This document shows, piece after piece, positions 56,759 to 64,000 of a stretch of DNA of 64,000 bases. The position numbers and the translations under genes are program-made. The notes below the pieces were generated by a model. It saw only the letters and a list, made by a program, of their open reading frames with translations. It did no database searches and was not told the DNA's origin. Numbering within the stretch: the stretch's first letter is position 1; every line of letters begins with the position of its first letter. Origin of the DNA: Marinospirillum perlucidum (lineage in GTDB: Bacteria > Pseudomonadota > Gammaproteobacteria > Pseudomonadales > Halomonadaceae); NCBI RefSeq assembly GCF_003336805.1, contig NZ_QFWJ01000003.1:186001-250000 (forward strand), in the 5' to 3' direction.

Positions 56759-57850
56759 TTAGCTGAGGGCGTCGTTCAGACAAGCCTTCAACAGTGCCTC
56801 TTCGGTCAACTGGTGCAGTTGAGCTTCACCCAGGCGGGATAAGAGTATCAGGCGTAGTTGGCCATCAATATTCTTCTTGTCCACAGCCATGTGGCGGAGA
56901 AAATCTTCTGTCTGCATTTCAGCAGGAGGGCGAACAGGCAATTTTGCCGCCTTGAGGATGGCCTCAACACGGTCACAGGCAGCCTGATCCAGCCAGCCCA
57001 GTCGGCGGGACAAGTCAGCAGCCAGCCACATGCCTACAGCAACGGCTTCACCATGCAGCCACTGGCCATAGCCCATCTGGGTTTCTATAGCATGGCCAAA
57101 GGTGTGGCCCAGATTGAGCAGAGCACGCTTGCCGCTTTCGCGTTCATCTTCAGCAACTATGCGGGCCTTGCATTGGCAGGAGCGGGCAATGGCCTCGGTC
57201 AGGGCTTCCTGGTCGCCAGCCATGAGCCGAGTCATGTTTTGTTCCAGCCACTCCAGAAAAGGTAGATCGCCTAAAAGACCGTATTTGATCACTTCCGCCA
57301 TGCCTGCGGCCAGTTCACGATCTGGCAGCGTGGTCAGACTGCGGGTGTCAGCCAGAACCAGACGGGGCTGCCAGAAGGCCCCCAGCATATTCTTGCCCAG
57401 AGGGTGGTTGACCCCGGTTTTGCCTCCCACCGAGGAATCGACCTGTGACAGCAGGGTCGTCGGGATCTGGATGAAGGCGACGCCTCGCTGGTAGCAGGCG
57501 GCTGCAAAACCGGTCATGTCGCCGATAACGCCGCCACCCAGGGCAATAAGGGTGGCCTGGCGATTGAAGCCCGCCTGGAGCAGGCGATCCCAGATTTTTC
57601 CCAGGTGGTCGATGTCCTTGTAGGCTTCGCCATCCGGCAGAATGCAGGTTTCAATTTGCAGGGAAGGCTGGGCCTTTTGCAGGCTTGTCTGGAGTCTCTC
57701 CAGATACAGGGGAGCAACACGGGTGTTGCTGACCAGCATCACCTGTTTTCCGGTGAGCAGGGGGGCGATGAGATCACCACGATCAATCAGGTCGGCGCCG
57801 ATATGGATGTCGTAGCTGCGCTCACCCAGGTCAAGTTGAAGGCTTTGCAT
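56759..57850 (-). CDS. aroB: 3-dehydroquinate synthase
   Basis: 363-residue NAD- and Zn-dependent enzyme of the shikimate pathway, converting DAHP to dehydroquinate. Motifs: [69 protein letters not shown], and the metal ligands in [20 protein letters not shown] and [10 protein letters not shown]. The start is set at [15 protein letters not shown] (57850), four bases after the aroK stop; an in-frame start at 57874 would overlap aroK by 20 bases. Confidence 0.95.
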   Translation of the reverse strand: MQSLQLDLGERSYDIHIGADLIDRGDLIAPLLTGKQVMLVSNTRVAPLYLERLQTSLQKAQPSLQIETCILPDGEAYKDIDHLGKIWDRLLQAGFNRQATLIALGGGVIGDMTGFAAACYQRGVAFIQIPTTLLSQVDSSVGGKTGVNHPLGKNMLGAFWQPRLVLADTRSLTTLPDRELAAGMAEVIKYGLLGDLPFLEWLEQNMTRLMAGDQEALTEAIARSCQCKARIVAEDERESGKRALLNLGHTFGHAIETQMGYGQWLHGEAVAVGMWLAADLSRRLGWLDQAACDRVEAILKAAKLPVRPPAEMQTEDFLRHMAVDKKNIDGQLRLILLSRLGEAQLHQLTEEALLKACLNDALS

Positions 57851-57854
57851 GACT

Positions 57855-58394
57855 TCAGGTATCCAGGTATTCAAGAAGTTTCTGTTTGATATCCAGGACC
57901 ACCTGGCGGGGTGGTCTTTGGTCGGTATCGATAATCAGATGAGCTGTTTCTTGGTAGAGAGGCTCGCGCTCTTCACGCATGGCCTCCAGGCGCTGGCGAG
58001 GATTGGCCGTCTGCAGCAGGGGGCGATGAGTGCTTTTGCGGGTTCGGGCCAGTTGCTGATCCACCGTGGTTCTGAGAAAGATAACCAAGCCACTCTGGCG
58101 CAGTTGCTCGCGGTTTTCCGGACGTAATACCGCGCCGCCTCCTGTGGCCAGAACGATTCCCTGCATCAGCCCAAGTTCGCCCAGAATCTGGGTTTCCCGG
58201 TTACGGAAACCCTCTTCGCCTTCGAGATCAAAAATCCAGGGAATGCCAGCCCCGCAACGCTCTTCAATGACCTGGTCGGAATCATAGAAGGGGCGCTTGA
58301 GAGCCCGGGCTAAAAGACGCCCGAGGGTACTCTTGCCGGCCCCCATGGGACCAACCAGAATGATATTGGTGGTGCAGGTGTCATCACGCTGCAT
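57855..58394 (-). CDS. aroK: Shikimate kinase
   Basis: 179-residue P-loop kinase that phosphorylates shikimate. Walker [16 protein letters not shown] at about 15-29; substrate-binding [11 protein letters not shown], the GEEGFRNRE loop and [14 protein letters not shown]; the lid RKSTHRPLL. Cotranscribed with pilQ upstream and aroB downstream, the conserved gammaproteobacterial order. Confidence 0.96.
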   Translation of the reverse strand: MQRDDTCTTNIILVGPMGAGKSTLGRLLARALKRPFYDSDQVIEERCGAGIPWIFDLEGEEGFRNRETQILGELGLMQGIVLATGGGAVLRPENREQLRQSGLVIFLRTTVDQQLARTRKSTHRPLLQTANPRQRLEAMREEREPLYQETAHLIIDTDQRPPRQVVLDIKQKLLEYLDT

Positions 58395-58401
58395 CTTGGC
58401 A

Positions 58402-60618
58402 TTACTCCTGACCTGCCCTAATTAAGCGATGGATAACCCGGTAGCTTCTGGGCCAGGGATTGAGTGCCTGCAGATGGGGCGGCAAATCCTCGATGGCTGC
58501 TTCGGCAGCTTCCAGATTGGCATAGTCTCCATAGACTGCCAGATACCAGTCTTTTCCATCCATATAGGCAGGGAAAAAGGTTAATTCTTCGGGTTGCTGT
58601 TGCGCGGCAACAAAGTCTTTTACCCGTTGTTCGTCTGTATCTGCATACACCTGCAGCACAAAGCGGTCTTCCGGTTGTTCCAGAAGGTACTCGATACCCG
58701 AGCCGCTGTCAGCTGCGGTTGCCTGATTGGCTACCGGCTGGGGACCCGTTTCGGTATTTGTGCCTCTGCTGGGTCTTGCCTGGTTTTCAGTCATGACGCT
58801 GTGATCAGAATTCGTGGTCATGGGCTGATTCAGGTTGTTATTCAATACCCTGGGTGTAATAAACACGAGCAATTCTACCTTTTCCTGCTGCTGAAAGGAA
58901 CGCCGGAATAACAGGCCGAGCAGGGGGATGTCTCCCAGAATGGGGGTTTTGGCTTCCGCCTCCAGGGTTTGAGAGGTGAAAATACCGCCGATCACCAGGG
59001 TTTGGCCGTTATCCGCCAGAACCTGGGTAGTTACGGAATTGCTGTTAATGGTATAGCCGTCGGCCGTTTCTTCGCCCTTGGAGTCATTATTGATCTGCAG
59101 TTCCATGAGAATACGACCGTCATTGGTAATCTGCGGCGTTACTTCCAGAGCCAGTTCTGCATTCTGGAATTCCACGGTGACACTGCCATCCTCTACTTTG
59201 CGATAGGGGATCTGTTCGCCCGAGCGGATGGTGGCGGTCACCCGGTCGGAAGTGATGACTTTGGGTTGTGAAATAATTTCACTGCGGTTTTCCGTTTCCA
59301 GTGCGGCCAGCTCCAGATCCAGCAGGAAGTTTTCATTCACAAAACCAAAACCGATACCGTTCTGTGGATTGAATTCCAGCGTCGTGCCCTCGGTGCCTGA
59401 AACTGCACCTTCAAATTCATAGCGCGCATCCGGACCCAAGCGGGCTCTTTCTGCCAGTACGCTGGAAGTGGGTGAGCCGGAGGAGTCACTGGCCCCCCAG
59501 GTGACGCCCAGCTCATCGCTCACCCCGGTGCGGGCTACCACGATGCGGGCCTCGATCATGACCTGGTCCACGGGAATATCCAGAGCTTCGATAATCGAGC
59601 GTACCCGTTCAACATGCTCGGCAGTATCCCGGACATAAACCTGGTTGGTGCGCTGATCCACCATCAGATGGCCGCGCTCGGAGAGAAATCGCCGGTTGTT
59701 GGTATTGCTTTCGGCATCTGAGTTCAGAAGCCCCTGGCCCATCAGGGTTTGGGCCAAAGAGGTAGCCGGGGGTTGGGCAGTCGGTGCTTCCTGCTCCCCG
59801 AGTATAAAATCGCGCAGTTGCGTAGCTGAAGCAAAGTGCACGCGAATGAAATCATCCACCAGGGGTTCGACGGCTTCCTCGGATTGGCGGGCTGCAAACT
59901 GTTGTTGTTCCAGTTCAACCAGGCGATCAGCAGGTGCGACCAGAAGCACATTGCCAACCTGACGGCTGGCCAGATTGTGGGTAGTGAGCACCAGATCCAG
60001 TGCCTGATCAGAAGGTACGTCTTCCAGTTGTAGGGTGATATTGCCGGTGACTTCTTCGCCTGCAATCAAATTGAGATCGAGAAAGTCAGCCATCTCCTTG
60101 AGCAGTTGACGCACAGGGATGTCCTGGTAGCTGAAACTCATCGGCTCACCCGTGTATTGGTAGCCACTCAGGTTGGAGCCACCGGGATTGCGTTCTTGTG
60201 TGGATTGACCTTCTTGGGGTGATATATCCAGACGCAATTGATTTTGCTGGCGGTGCAGGGAATAACTGTAATTGCCTTCGATTTCCAGCTGGACCCGGGC
60301 ACCTGAGCCCTCCTGATCCAGGCTGATCGTCATCACCTGGGTATTAAAATCGGCTGCATCGTAGAGGTGTCTTAGCTGCTCTTCCACCTGAGCGTTGGCA
60401 AAGTAAAGTGCTAGGCCGGTTTCAGTGCGTTGCGTCTGGGGTAGTGAGGGTGCTTGGGAAAATTCTAGAAACAGACGCGCCTGATTGTCGGCTGAGCGCT
60501 GGAAATCCAGGTTACTAAGGGTTTGCTGGGCAGCCACCACCTGGCTGACAGAGAAAAAACAGATCACCAGCAGTAACCGTTTACTGGTGCGATACAGGGT
60601 CTTCAGCAATACAGTCAT
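58402..60618 (-). CDS. pilQ: Type IV pilus secretin PilQ with C-terminal SPOR-like domain
   Basis: 738 residues from the ATG at 60618. After a signal peptide (ending near VAAQ) come one AMIN domain (about 30-135; LSNLDFQRSADNQARLFLEF), the STN/N0 domain (MSFSYQDIPVRQLLKEMADFLDLNLIAGEEV), an N1 domain, and the secretin core (VMIEARIVVARTGVSDELGVTWG ... LVIGGIFTSQ ... ILGDIPLLGLLFRR ... ELLVFITPRVL) ending near residue 595. Instead of stopping there, the protein continues with a Thr/Ser/Gln-rich linker and a SPOR-like domain at about 655-735 (RFVLQVYADTDEQ ... YLAVYGDYANLEAAEAA), similar to the DamX SPOR three genes downstream. It forms the outer-membrane pore for the pilus. Confidence 0.94.
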   Translation of the reverse strand: MTVLLKTLYRTSKRLLLVICFFSVSQVVAAQQTLSNLDFQRSADNQARLFLEFSQAPSLPQTQRTETGLALYFANAQVEEQLRHLYDAADFNTQVMTISLDQEGSGARVQLEIEGNYSYSLHRQQNQLRLDISPQEGQSTQERNPGGSNLSGYQYTGEPMSFSYQDIPVRQLLKEMADFLDLNLIAGEEVTGNITLQLEDVPSDQALDLVLTTHNLASRQVGNVLLVAPADRLVELEQQQFAARQSEEAVEPLVDDFIRVHFASATQLRDFILGEQEAPTAQPPATSLAQTLMGQGLLNSDAESNTNNRRFLSERGHLMVDQRTNQVYVRDTAEHVERVRSIIEALDIPVDQVMIEARIVVARTGVSDELGVTWGASDSSGSPTSSVLAERARLGPDARYEFEGAVSGTEGTTLEFNPQNGIGFGFVNENFLLDLELAALETENRSEIISQPKVITSDRVTATIRSGEQIPYRKVEDGSVTVEFQNAELALEVTPQITNDGRILMELQINNDSKGEETADGYTINSNSVTTQVLADNGQTLVIGGIFTSQTLEAEAKTPILGDIPLLGLLFRRSFQQQEKVELLVFITPRVLNNNLNQPMTTNSDHSVMTENQARPSRGTNTETGPQPVANQATAADSGSGIEYLLEQPEDRFVLQVYADTDEQRVKDFVAAQQQPEELTFFPAYMDGKDWYLAVYGDYANLEAAEAAIEDLPPHLQALNPWPRSYRVIHRLIRAGQE

Positions 60619-60630
60619 GATCGACAAATC

Positions 60631-61149
60631 CTACCTGGATAAAGTGAGCTCTTGCGGGCGTTCCTGCCAGTTTCCCTGGCCATCGTGGATCAGCTCGACA
60701 AGTTGAATACTGTGGGTGTTAATAGCAATAATTTGGCCGTGATTGCGTCCTAAATAATCCCCTTTGCGCACACTGACCAGTTCACGTGTCGGGGTGAGAA
60801 TCAGAGCCCTAGCATGATCTCCACGACGCATGATGCCACGCAGGGATAGCTCTTCGAGACTCCATTGTTCTAGTGGAGAGCGGTCGCGTTCAGGATCAGG
60901 TGCTAGCAAGTCAGTGTCACCCAGAAGTTGGCTCATGCTGCGATCCGCAGTAAAAGGGTCACGCTGATTACCCTGGGTGTAATGGGGTGTTGGTGTTTCA
61001 GGGAAATCTGGCAAGGGCGCGATTTGGCCGCTGGGTCTTTCTTTGAGTTCGCTTAGGCGATCCTGGATATAGCCGCTACGGGGTTCCTGACTACAGGCGT
61101 TCAGAAATAACACCAGTAAGCCGAGAAGAATAAGGTTGCGGACAGACAT
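60631..61149 (-). CDS. pilP: Type IV pilus lipoprotein PilP
   Basis: 172-residue inner-membrane lipoprotein that links PilN/PilO to the secretin PilQ. Lipobox LNAC near residue 19; a flexible linker; then the beta-sandwich HR domain (LEELSLRGIMRRGDHARALILTPTRELVSVRKGDYLGRNHGQIIAI). ATG at 61149 overlaps the pilO stop; a GTG one codon earlier is equally possible. Confidence 0.93.
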   Translation of the reverse strand: MSVRNLILLGLLVLFLNACSQEPRSGYIQDRLSELKERPSGQIAPLPDFPETPTPHYTQGNQRDPFTADRSMSQLLGDTDLLAPDPERDRSPLEQWSLEELSLRGIMRRGDHARALILTPTRELVSVRKGDYLGRNHGQIIAINTHSIQLVELIHDGQGNWQERPQELTLSR

Positions 61150-61820
61150 CACTGATTACCTCCAGACGAGGCTTGTTGATCCTCGTCATAACGATAGGTA
61201 CGTGCCTGCAAAGTCAGATTCATTACGGTTGGCTGGCCGCTTACTGCAGGGGTCAGAATAAAGTCATGCAAGGTGATGATGCGATCCTGGCGCGAGATAC
61301 CACTAATAAATGCAGCCAGGTTGTGATAACTGCCCTGGGCGCGAATTTCAAAAGGTAGCTCGGTATAAAAATCGCGTTTTTCTTCATCACGCAGGTTGAC
61401 TGCCTGCAGGGTGATACCTTGGCGGGCAGCCTGATTCTGAATGTCTTCAATCAGACGCGGGATTTCGCGTTGGATGGGAAGTCGGGATAAAAGCTCTTGA
61501 AAAACACTTTCCATGGCCCGCATCTGTTGTTGATAGGCCGTGAGGTTGGCTGCCTGAAAAGCACGCAGCTGATATTGCTCGAAAAGTTCTTCCTGTTCAC
61601 GGCTCAGTTGATCGACCTGGTCGCGAACCTGGCTGATTAACAGCCAGTTGCTGGCGAACATCACTAAAAGCAGAATTCCCAGTAAAGCCAGCCCTTTGAG
61701 CGCATCCGGCCATTGCCCGGCACGCTGAAGTTCCAGATCATCCTTTTCCAAGCGCCTGATCGCACGGCCTTGACTGGCCAGCCAGCTTTTTAAGGGTTGC
61801 AAGTTATAGGTGAGCTTCAT
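61149..61820 (-). CDS. pilO: Type IV pilus inner-membrane protein PilO
   Basis: 223 residues with one transmembrane helix at about 42-64 (DALKGLALLGILLLVMFASNWLLI), a periplasmic coiled coil and a ferredoxin-like domain (LSRLPIQREIPRLIEDIQNQAARQGI). Forms a heterodimer with PilN in the alignment complex. Four-base overlaps with pilN and pilP. Confidence 0.93.
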   Translation of the reverse strand: MKLTYNLQPLKSWLASQGRAIRRLEKDDLELQRAGQWPDALKGLALLGILLLVMFASNWLLISQVRDQVDQLSREQEELFEQYQLRAFQAANLTAYQQQMRAMESVFQELLSRLPIQREIPRLIEDIQNQAARQGITLQAVNLRDEEKRDFYTELPFEIRAQGSYHNLAAFISGISRQDRIITLHDFILTPAVSGQPTVMNLTLQARTYRYDEDQQASSGGNQ

Positions 61821-62365
61821 GGCGTAGCCTCCACTGCCAGAGGCAAGAGCAAGTCAAAACGGCTGGCATTGCGGCCTTCGTCGGAAGTAACACTGCGAAG
61901 TACAGGCTCATGAAAGCGGGGCTGGGATTGCAGGTTACGCATCCAATCGGATAAAGCCTGGGAAGGTTGTGCCTGCCCTTGGATGACCAGGCGGTTGTTT
62001 TCCCTGCGTAAGTTTGTCAGGTAGATGCCATCATTCAGGCTGGAGGTCAGTTGATTGAGCAGCTGGATGGTCACAGGCCTTTCCTGTTGCAAGCTCTGGA
62101 TCACTTCCATGCGTTGCAGCAGCCGTTCACGCTTGCTACGTAATTCGGTGACTTCACGTATTTCTGCATCCAGTACTTGCAACTCCTCACGGATGAGCTG
62201 GTTTTCCTGTTTTAACGCTTCTGTCGTGTTGCTGTTGGTCCACCACCACAAACTGCTGAGGAGCAATCCTAAAAGCAGGCTTGCTGAGGCCAGATAGTTG
62301 AATTGCTTCTGGCGGAGTTGTCGCCGTTCCTCCCGCCAGGGCCTGAGATTAATCCCTTCACTCAT
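61817..62365 (-). CDS. pilN: Type IV pilus inner-membrane protein PilN
   Basis: 182 residues. The cytoplasmic N-terminus GINLRPWREERRQLRQKQF contains the INLLPWRE-type motif (here INLRPWRE) that binds the groove of PilM; a membrane helix follows (about 26-46), then a coiled coil and ferredoxin-like periplasmic domain. Overlaps pilM and pilO by four bases. Confidence 0.93.
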   Translation of the reverse strand: MSEGINLRPWREERRQLRQKQFNYLASASLLLGLLLSSLWWWTNSNTTEALKQENQLIREELQVLDAEIREVTELRSKRERLLQRMEVIQSLQQERPVTIQLLNQLTSSLNDGIYLTNLRRENNRLVIQGQAQPSQALSDWMRNLQSQPRFHEPVLRSVTSDEGRNASRFDLLLPLAVEATP

Positions 62366-63441
62366 GATTCAATCCTCATCGCCAAGCCGCAGGCAATCAT
62401 CATGGCCGGTGCATCCAGAGCCAAAGCAGAGGCATTGACTTTGCTATTCAGAATCATGCGTGCAAAGGGGTTGGCTAGCAGAGTGGGAACCCCGATATTT
62501 TCCTGAGCCATTTGCGGCAGGCCTTCTATAGCAGAAGAGCCGCCAGCCAGAATCAAATAGTCAATATCATGGTAGGTTGACGAGGAGTAAAACAACTGCA
62601 GTTGGCGCTCGATCTGGTGCACGGTTGCGGTTTTAAAGGGCTCAAGAATTTCGGAGAAATAATCAGAGGGTAGATCGCCGCGTTTTTTGGCAAAACCGGC
62701 TTCTTCACGCGATAGTCCGTAATGGCGCTGGATCTCGTCGGTTAACTGTTTGCCGCCAAACATCTGGTCGCGGCTGTAGATGATTTCACCATCACAAAAA
62801 ACGTTCAGGGTAGTCGTTGTCGCCCCTATGTCGGCAATAGCGATAATCTGACCGGCTTCCTGGTTGGGTAGTTCGCTGACGATCAGGTTGATGGCTCTTT
62901 CCACGGCCAGATTTTCAACATCAATGACCACCGGCTGCAACCCGGCTTCTTCCAGAACGTGATCAAGTTGATCCGTGGTTTCCTTGCGGCAGGCCACCAG
63001 AAGTACGGGTTGAGTGTCGTCATCCGGATTCAGCGGAGGCTGGCGTTCAAAGTCAATGGCAACTTCATTGAGTGGGTAGGGAATGTGCTGGTCCGCTTCC
63101 AGCAAAACCTGGGCTTCCATCTCTTCATCATCCAGATCCCGAGGCAGGCTCAGGGTGCGGGTAATGACAGCTGCTGAAGGTACGGCTACAGCTGTTCGAA
63201 TGGTGCTGGGTTGGGTGCGATCAATGACCCGTTTAATGCTGCGGGCGACCGATTTATAATCCTTGATTCTGCGATCACTGACTGCACCGCTTTCCAGGGG
63301 AGCGACCCCGTAGCTGGCAACCTCTAATTGATTGCCTTGAGGATGGATTTCAAGAAGTTTTACAGCCGAGGAAGTAATGTCGATGCCAATTAGAGGTAAT
63401 TTTTTCGGGCGAAGAAACGGAAATTCAGGCATCCTGAGCAT
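62362..63441 (-). CDS. pilM: Type IV pilus assembly ATPase-like protein PilM
   Basis: 359-residue cytoplasmic protein with the actin/FtsA fold. Nucleotide-binding motifs: LIGIDITSSAVKLLEI at the N-terminus, AIADIGATTTTLNVF in the middle and LILAGGSSAIEGLP near the end. It organises the cytoplasmic face of the pilus machine through PilN. The ATG at 63441 follows AAGGATAAGCTAACC. First gene of the pilMNOPQ-aroK-aroB run, divergent from the PBP1A gene. Confidence 0.95.
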   Translation of the reverse strand: MLRMPEFPFLRPKKLPLIGIDITSSAVKLLEIHPQGNQLEVASYGVAPLESGAVSDRRIKDYKSVARSIKRVIDRTQPSTIRTAVAVPSAAVITRTLSLPRDLDDEEMEAQVLLEADQHIPYPLNEVAIDFERQPPLNPDDDTQPVLLVACRKETTDQLDHVLEEAGLQPVVIDVENLAVERAINLIVSELPNQEAGQIIAIADIGATTTTLNVFCDGEIIYSRDQMFGGKQLTDEIQRHYGLSREEAGFAKKRGDLPSDYFSEILEPFKTATVHQIERQLQLFYSSSTYHDIDYLILAGGSSAIEGLPQMAQENIGVPTLLANPFARMILNSKVNASALALDAPAMMIACGLAMRIES

Positions 63442-63617
63442 GGTTAGCTTATCCTTGGCTGTTTCAAATGAGTAAGCTGTCTATTGAGCTAGTCAGTGGC
63501 CAACTTGAAATTAAGGTAGCAGCTTGCCTCTCAGGCCTTTTGTATCAGATTGTAATGAGTTGTGCAAATATTTGAAGATCATGCTGCTTAGGAGATGAAT
63601 TTAAAGGTATGCCGGTG

Positions 63618-64000
63618 ATGAAAAGAATTTTAAGGAACCTTGTTTGGCTGGGTATCGGAGCTGCAGGTGTAGGTGGTGTTTGGGCATTAGCCATCGTGCT
63701 TTATTTCTGGCCGGGTTTGCACGAAGAAGTCGCTCAGTTACAAGATGTTGAAAATTTGCTGGATGAACAACTGGAAATGCCCTTGCGAGTTGTTTCCGCT
63801 GAGGGCGACTTGATCGCGGAATTTGGTAAGTACCGGCGCACACCGATCGAGTATGAAGCCATTCCTCAAATTTACCTGGATGCGCTTCTGGCTGCTGAAG
63901 ATGCCAGCTACTACCAACATCCGGGTGTGGACATTCGCGGTTTGCTGCGTGCTGCTGTTCAACTGGTGACGACCGGCCAGATACAATCCGGGGGCTCCAC
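63618..64000 (+). CDS. mrcA: Penicillin-binding protein 1A, class A (partial, N-terminus)
   Basis: The first 127 codons of a class A PBP. MKRILRNLVWLG leads a membrane anchor (about residues 8-32), then the glycosyltransferase domain begins: IYLDALLAAEDASYYQHPGVDIRGLLRAA contains the catalytic Glu (EDASYYQHPG) and QSGGST starts the next motif. It should polymerise and cross-link peptidoglycan. ATG 63618 has AAAGG nine bases upstream and is preferred over ATG 63609. The gene runs off the window. Its position opposite pilM is conserved in the class. Confidence 0.93.
   Translation, partial: MKRILRNLVWLGIGAAGVGGVWALAIVLYFWPGLHEEVAQLQDVENLLDEQLEMPLRVVSAEGDLIAEFGKYRRTPIEYEAIPQIYLDALLAAEDASYYQHPGVDIRGLLRAAVQLVTTGQIQSGGS

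Noticed and set aside
58402-58800. SPOR-like tail of PilQ as a separate downstream gene
   Set aside because: It is in frame with the secretin without an intervening stop, and no ribosome site with a start codon is visible before it.

Overview
The window looks like a stretch of chromosome from a gammaproteobacterium close to the Oceanospirillales/Pseudomonas side of the class. The evidence is gene order: rpsB-tsf-pyrH-frr-uppS-cdsA-dxr-rseP-bamA-skp-lpxD-fabZ-lpxA-lpxB-rnhB, map-glnD-dapC-arsC-like-dapD diverging from rpsB, and pilMNOPQ-aroK-aroB-damX diverging from a class A penicillin-binding protein gene. The organism is Gram-negative (lipid A synthesis, BamA, many lipoproteins) and carries type IV pili. 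Base composition looks close to half G+C by eye. I see no rRNA, tRNA, prophage, IS transposase or CRISPR array.

Layout. 1-10.1 kb: partial pepN, a DHH phosphoesterase, an unrecognised lipoprotein, a His-rich periplasmic protein divergent from a two-component system, rnk, an MliC-like lipoprotein and ilvD. 10.3-15 kb: a plus-strand run of five exported envelope proteins of largely unknown function (DUF3015, DUF4105/Lnb-like, lipoprotein hydrolase, PEGA lipoprotein, small beta-barrel) plus a possible 57-residue ORF. 15-19.9 kb: argA, a PiT phosphate transporter with its PhoU-like partner, and a CYTH-CHAD triphosphatase. 19.9-34.5 kb: the long minus-strand translation/envelope operon series ending in lipid A genes. 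34.5-42 kb: map, glnD, dapC, an ArsC-like reductase, dapD and a small acidic protein, separated by dispersed repeats. 42-54.7 kb: two complete glutamate synthase gene pairs in tandem, of different sequence type. 54.9-64 kb: damX, aroB, aroK, pilQPONM and the start of a PBP1A gene.

How it fits together. Nitrogen is a theme from 35 to 55 kb: GlnD controls PII and hence glutamine synthetase, two GOGAT enzymes make glutamate, and ArgA and DapC use glutamate. Cell-envelope construction is the other theme: lipid A, isoprenoid carrier and phospholipid precursors, outer-membrane protein assembly, pilus assembly and septal SPOR proteins.

The items I would look at first are: (i) dispersed 140-194 bp repeats at 39.2-41.9 kb, two of the three carrying small hairpins with GGA in the loop, next to an inverted-repeat-bounded element with four more such hairpins that resemble CsrA/RsmA binding sites; (ii) a PilQ secretin with an extra C-terminal SPOR-like domain; (iii) a two-component system whose sensor has a Cys-bounded His/Glu/Asp-rich periplasmic loop, divergent from a His-rich secreted protein; (iv) the tandem dual GOGAT locus; and (v) the exported-protein cluster at 10.3-15 kb. 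All functional statements come from reading motifs and gene order; no database search was run.
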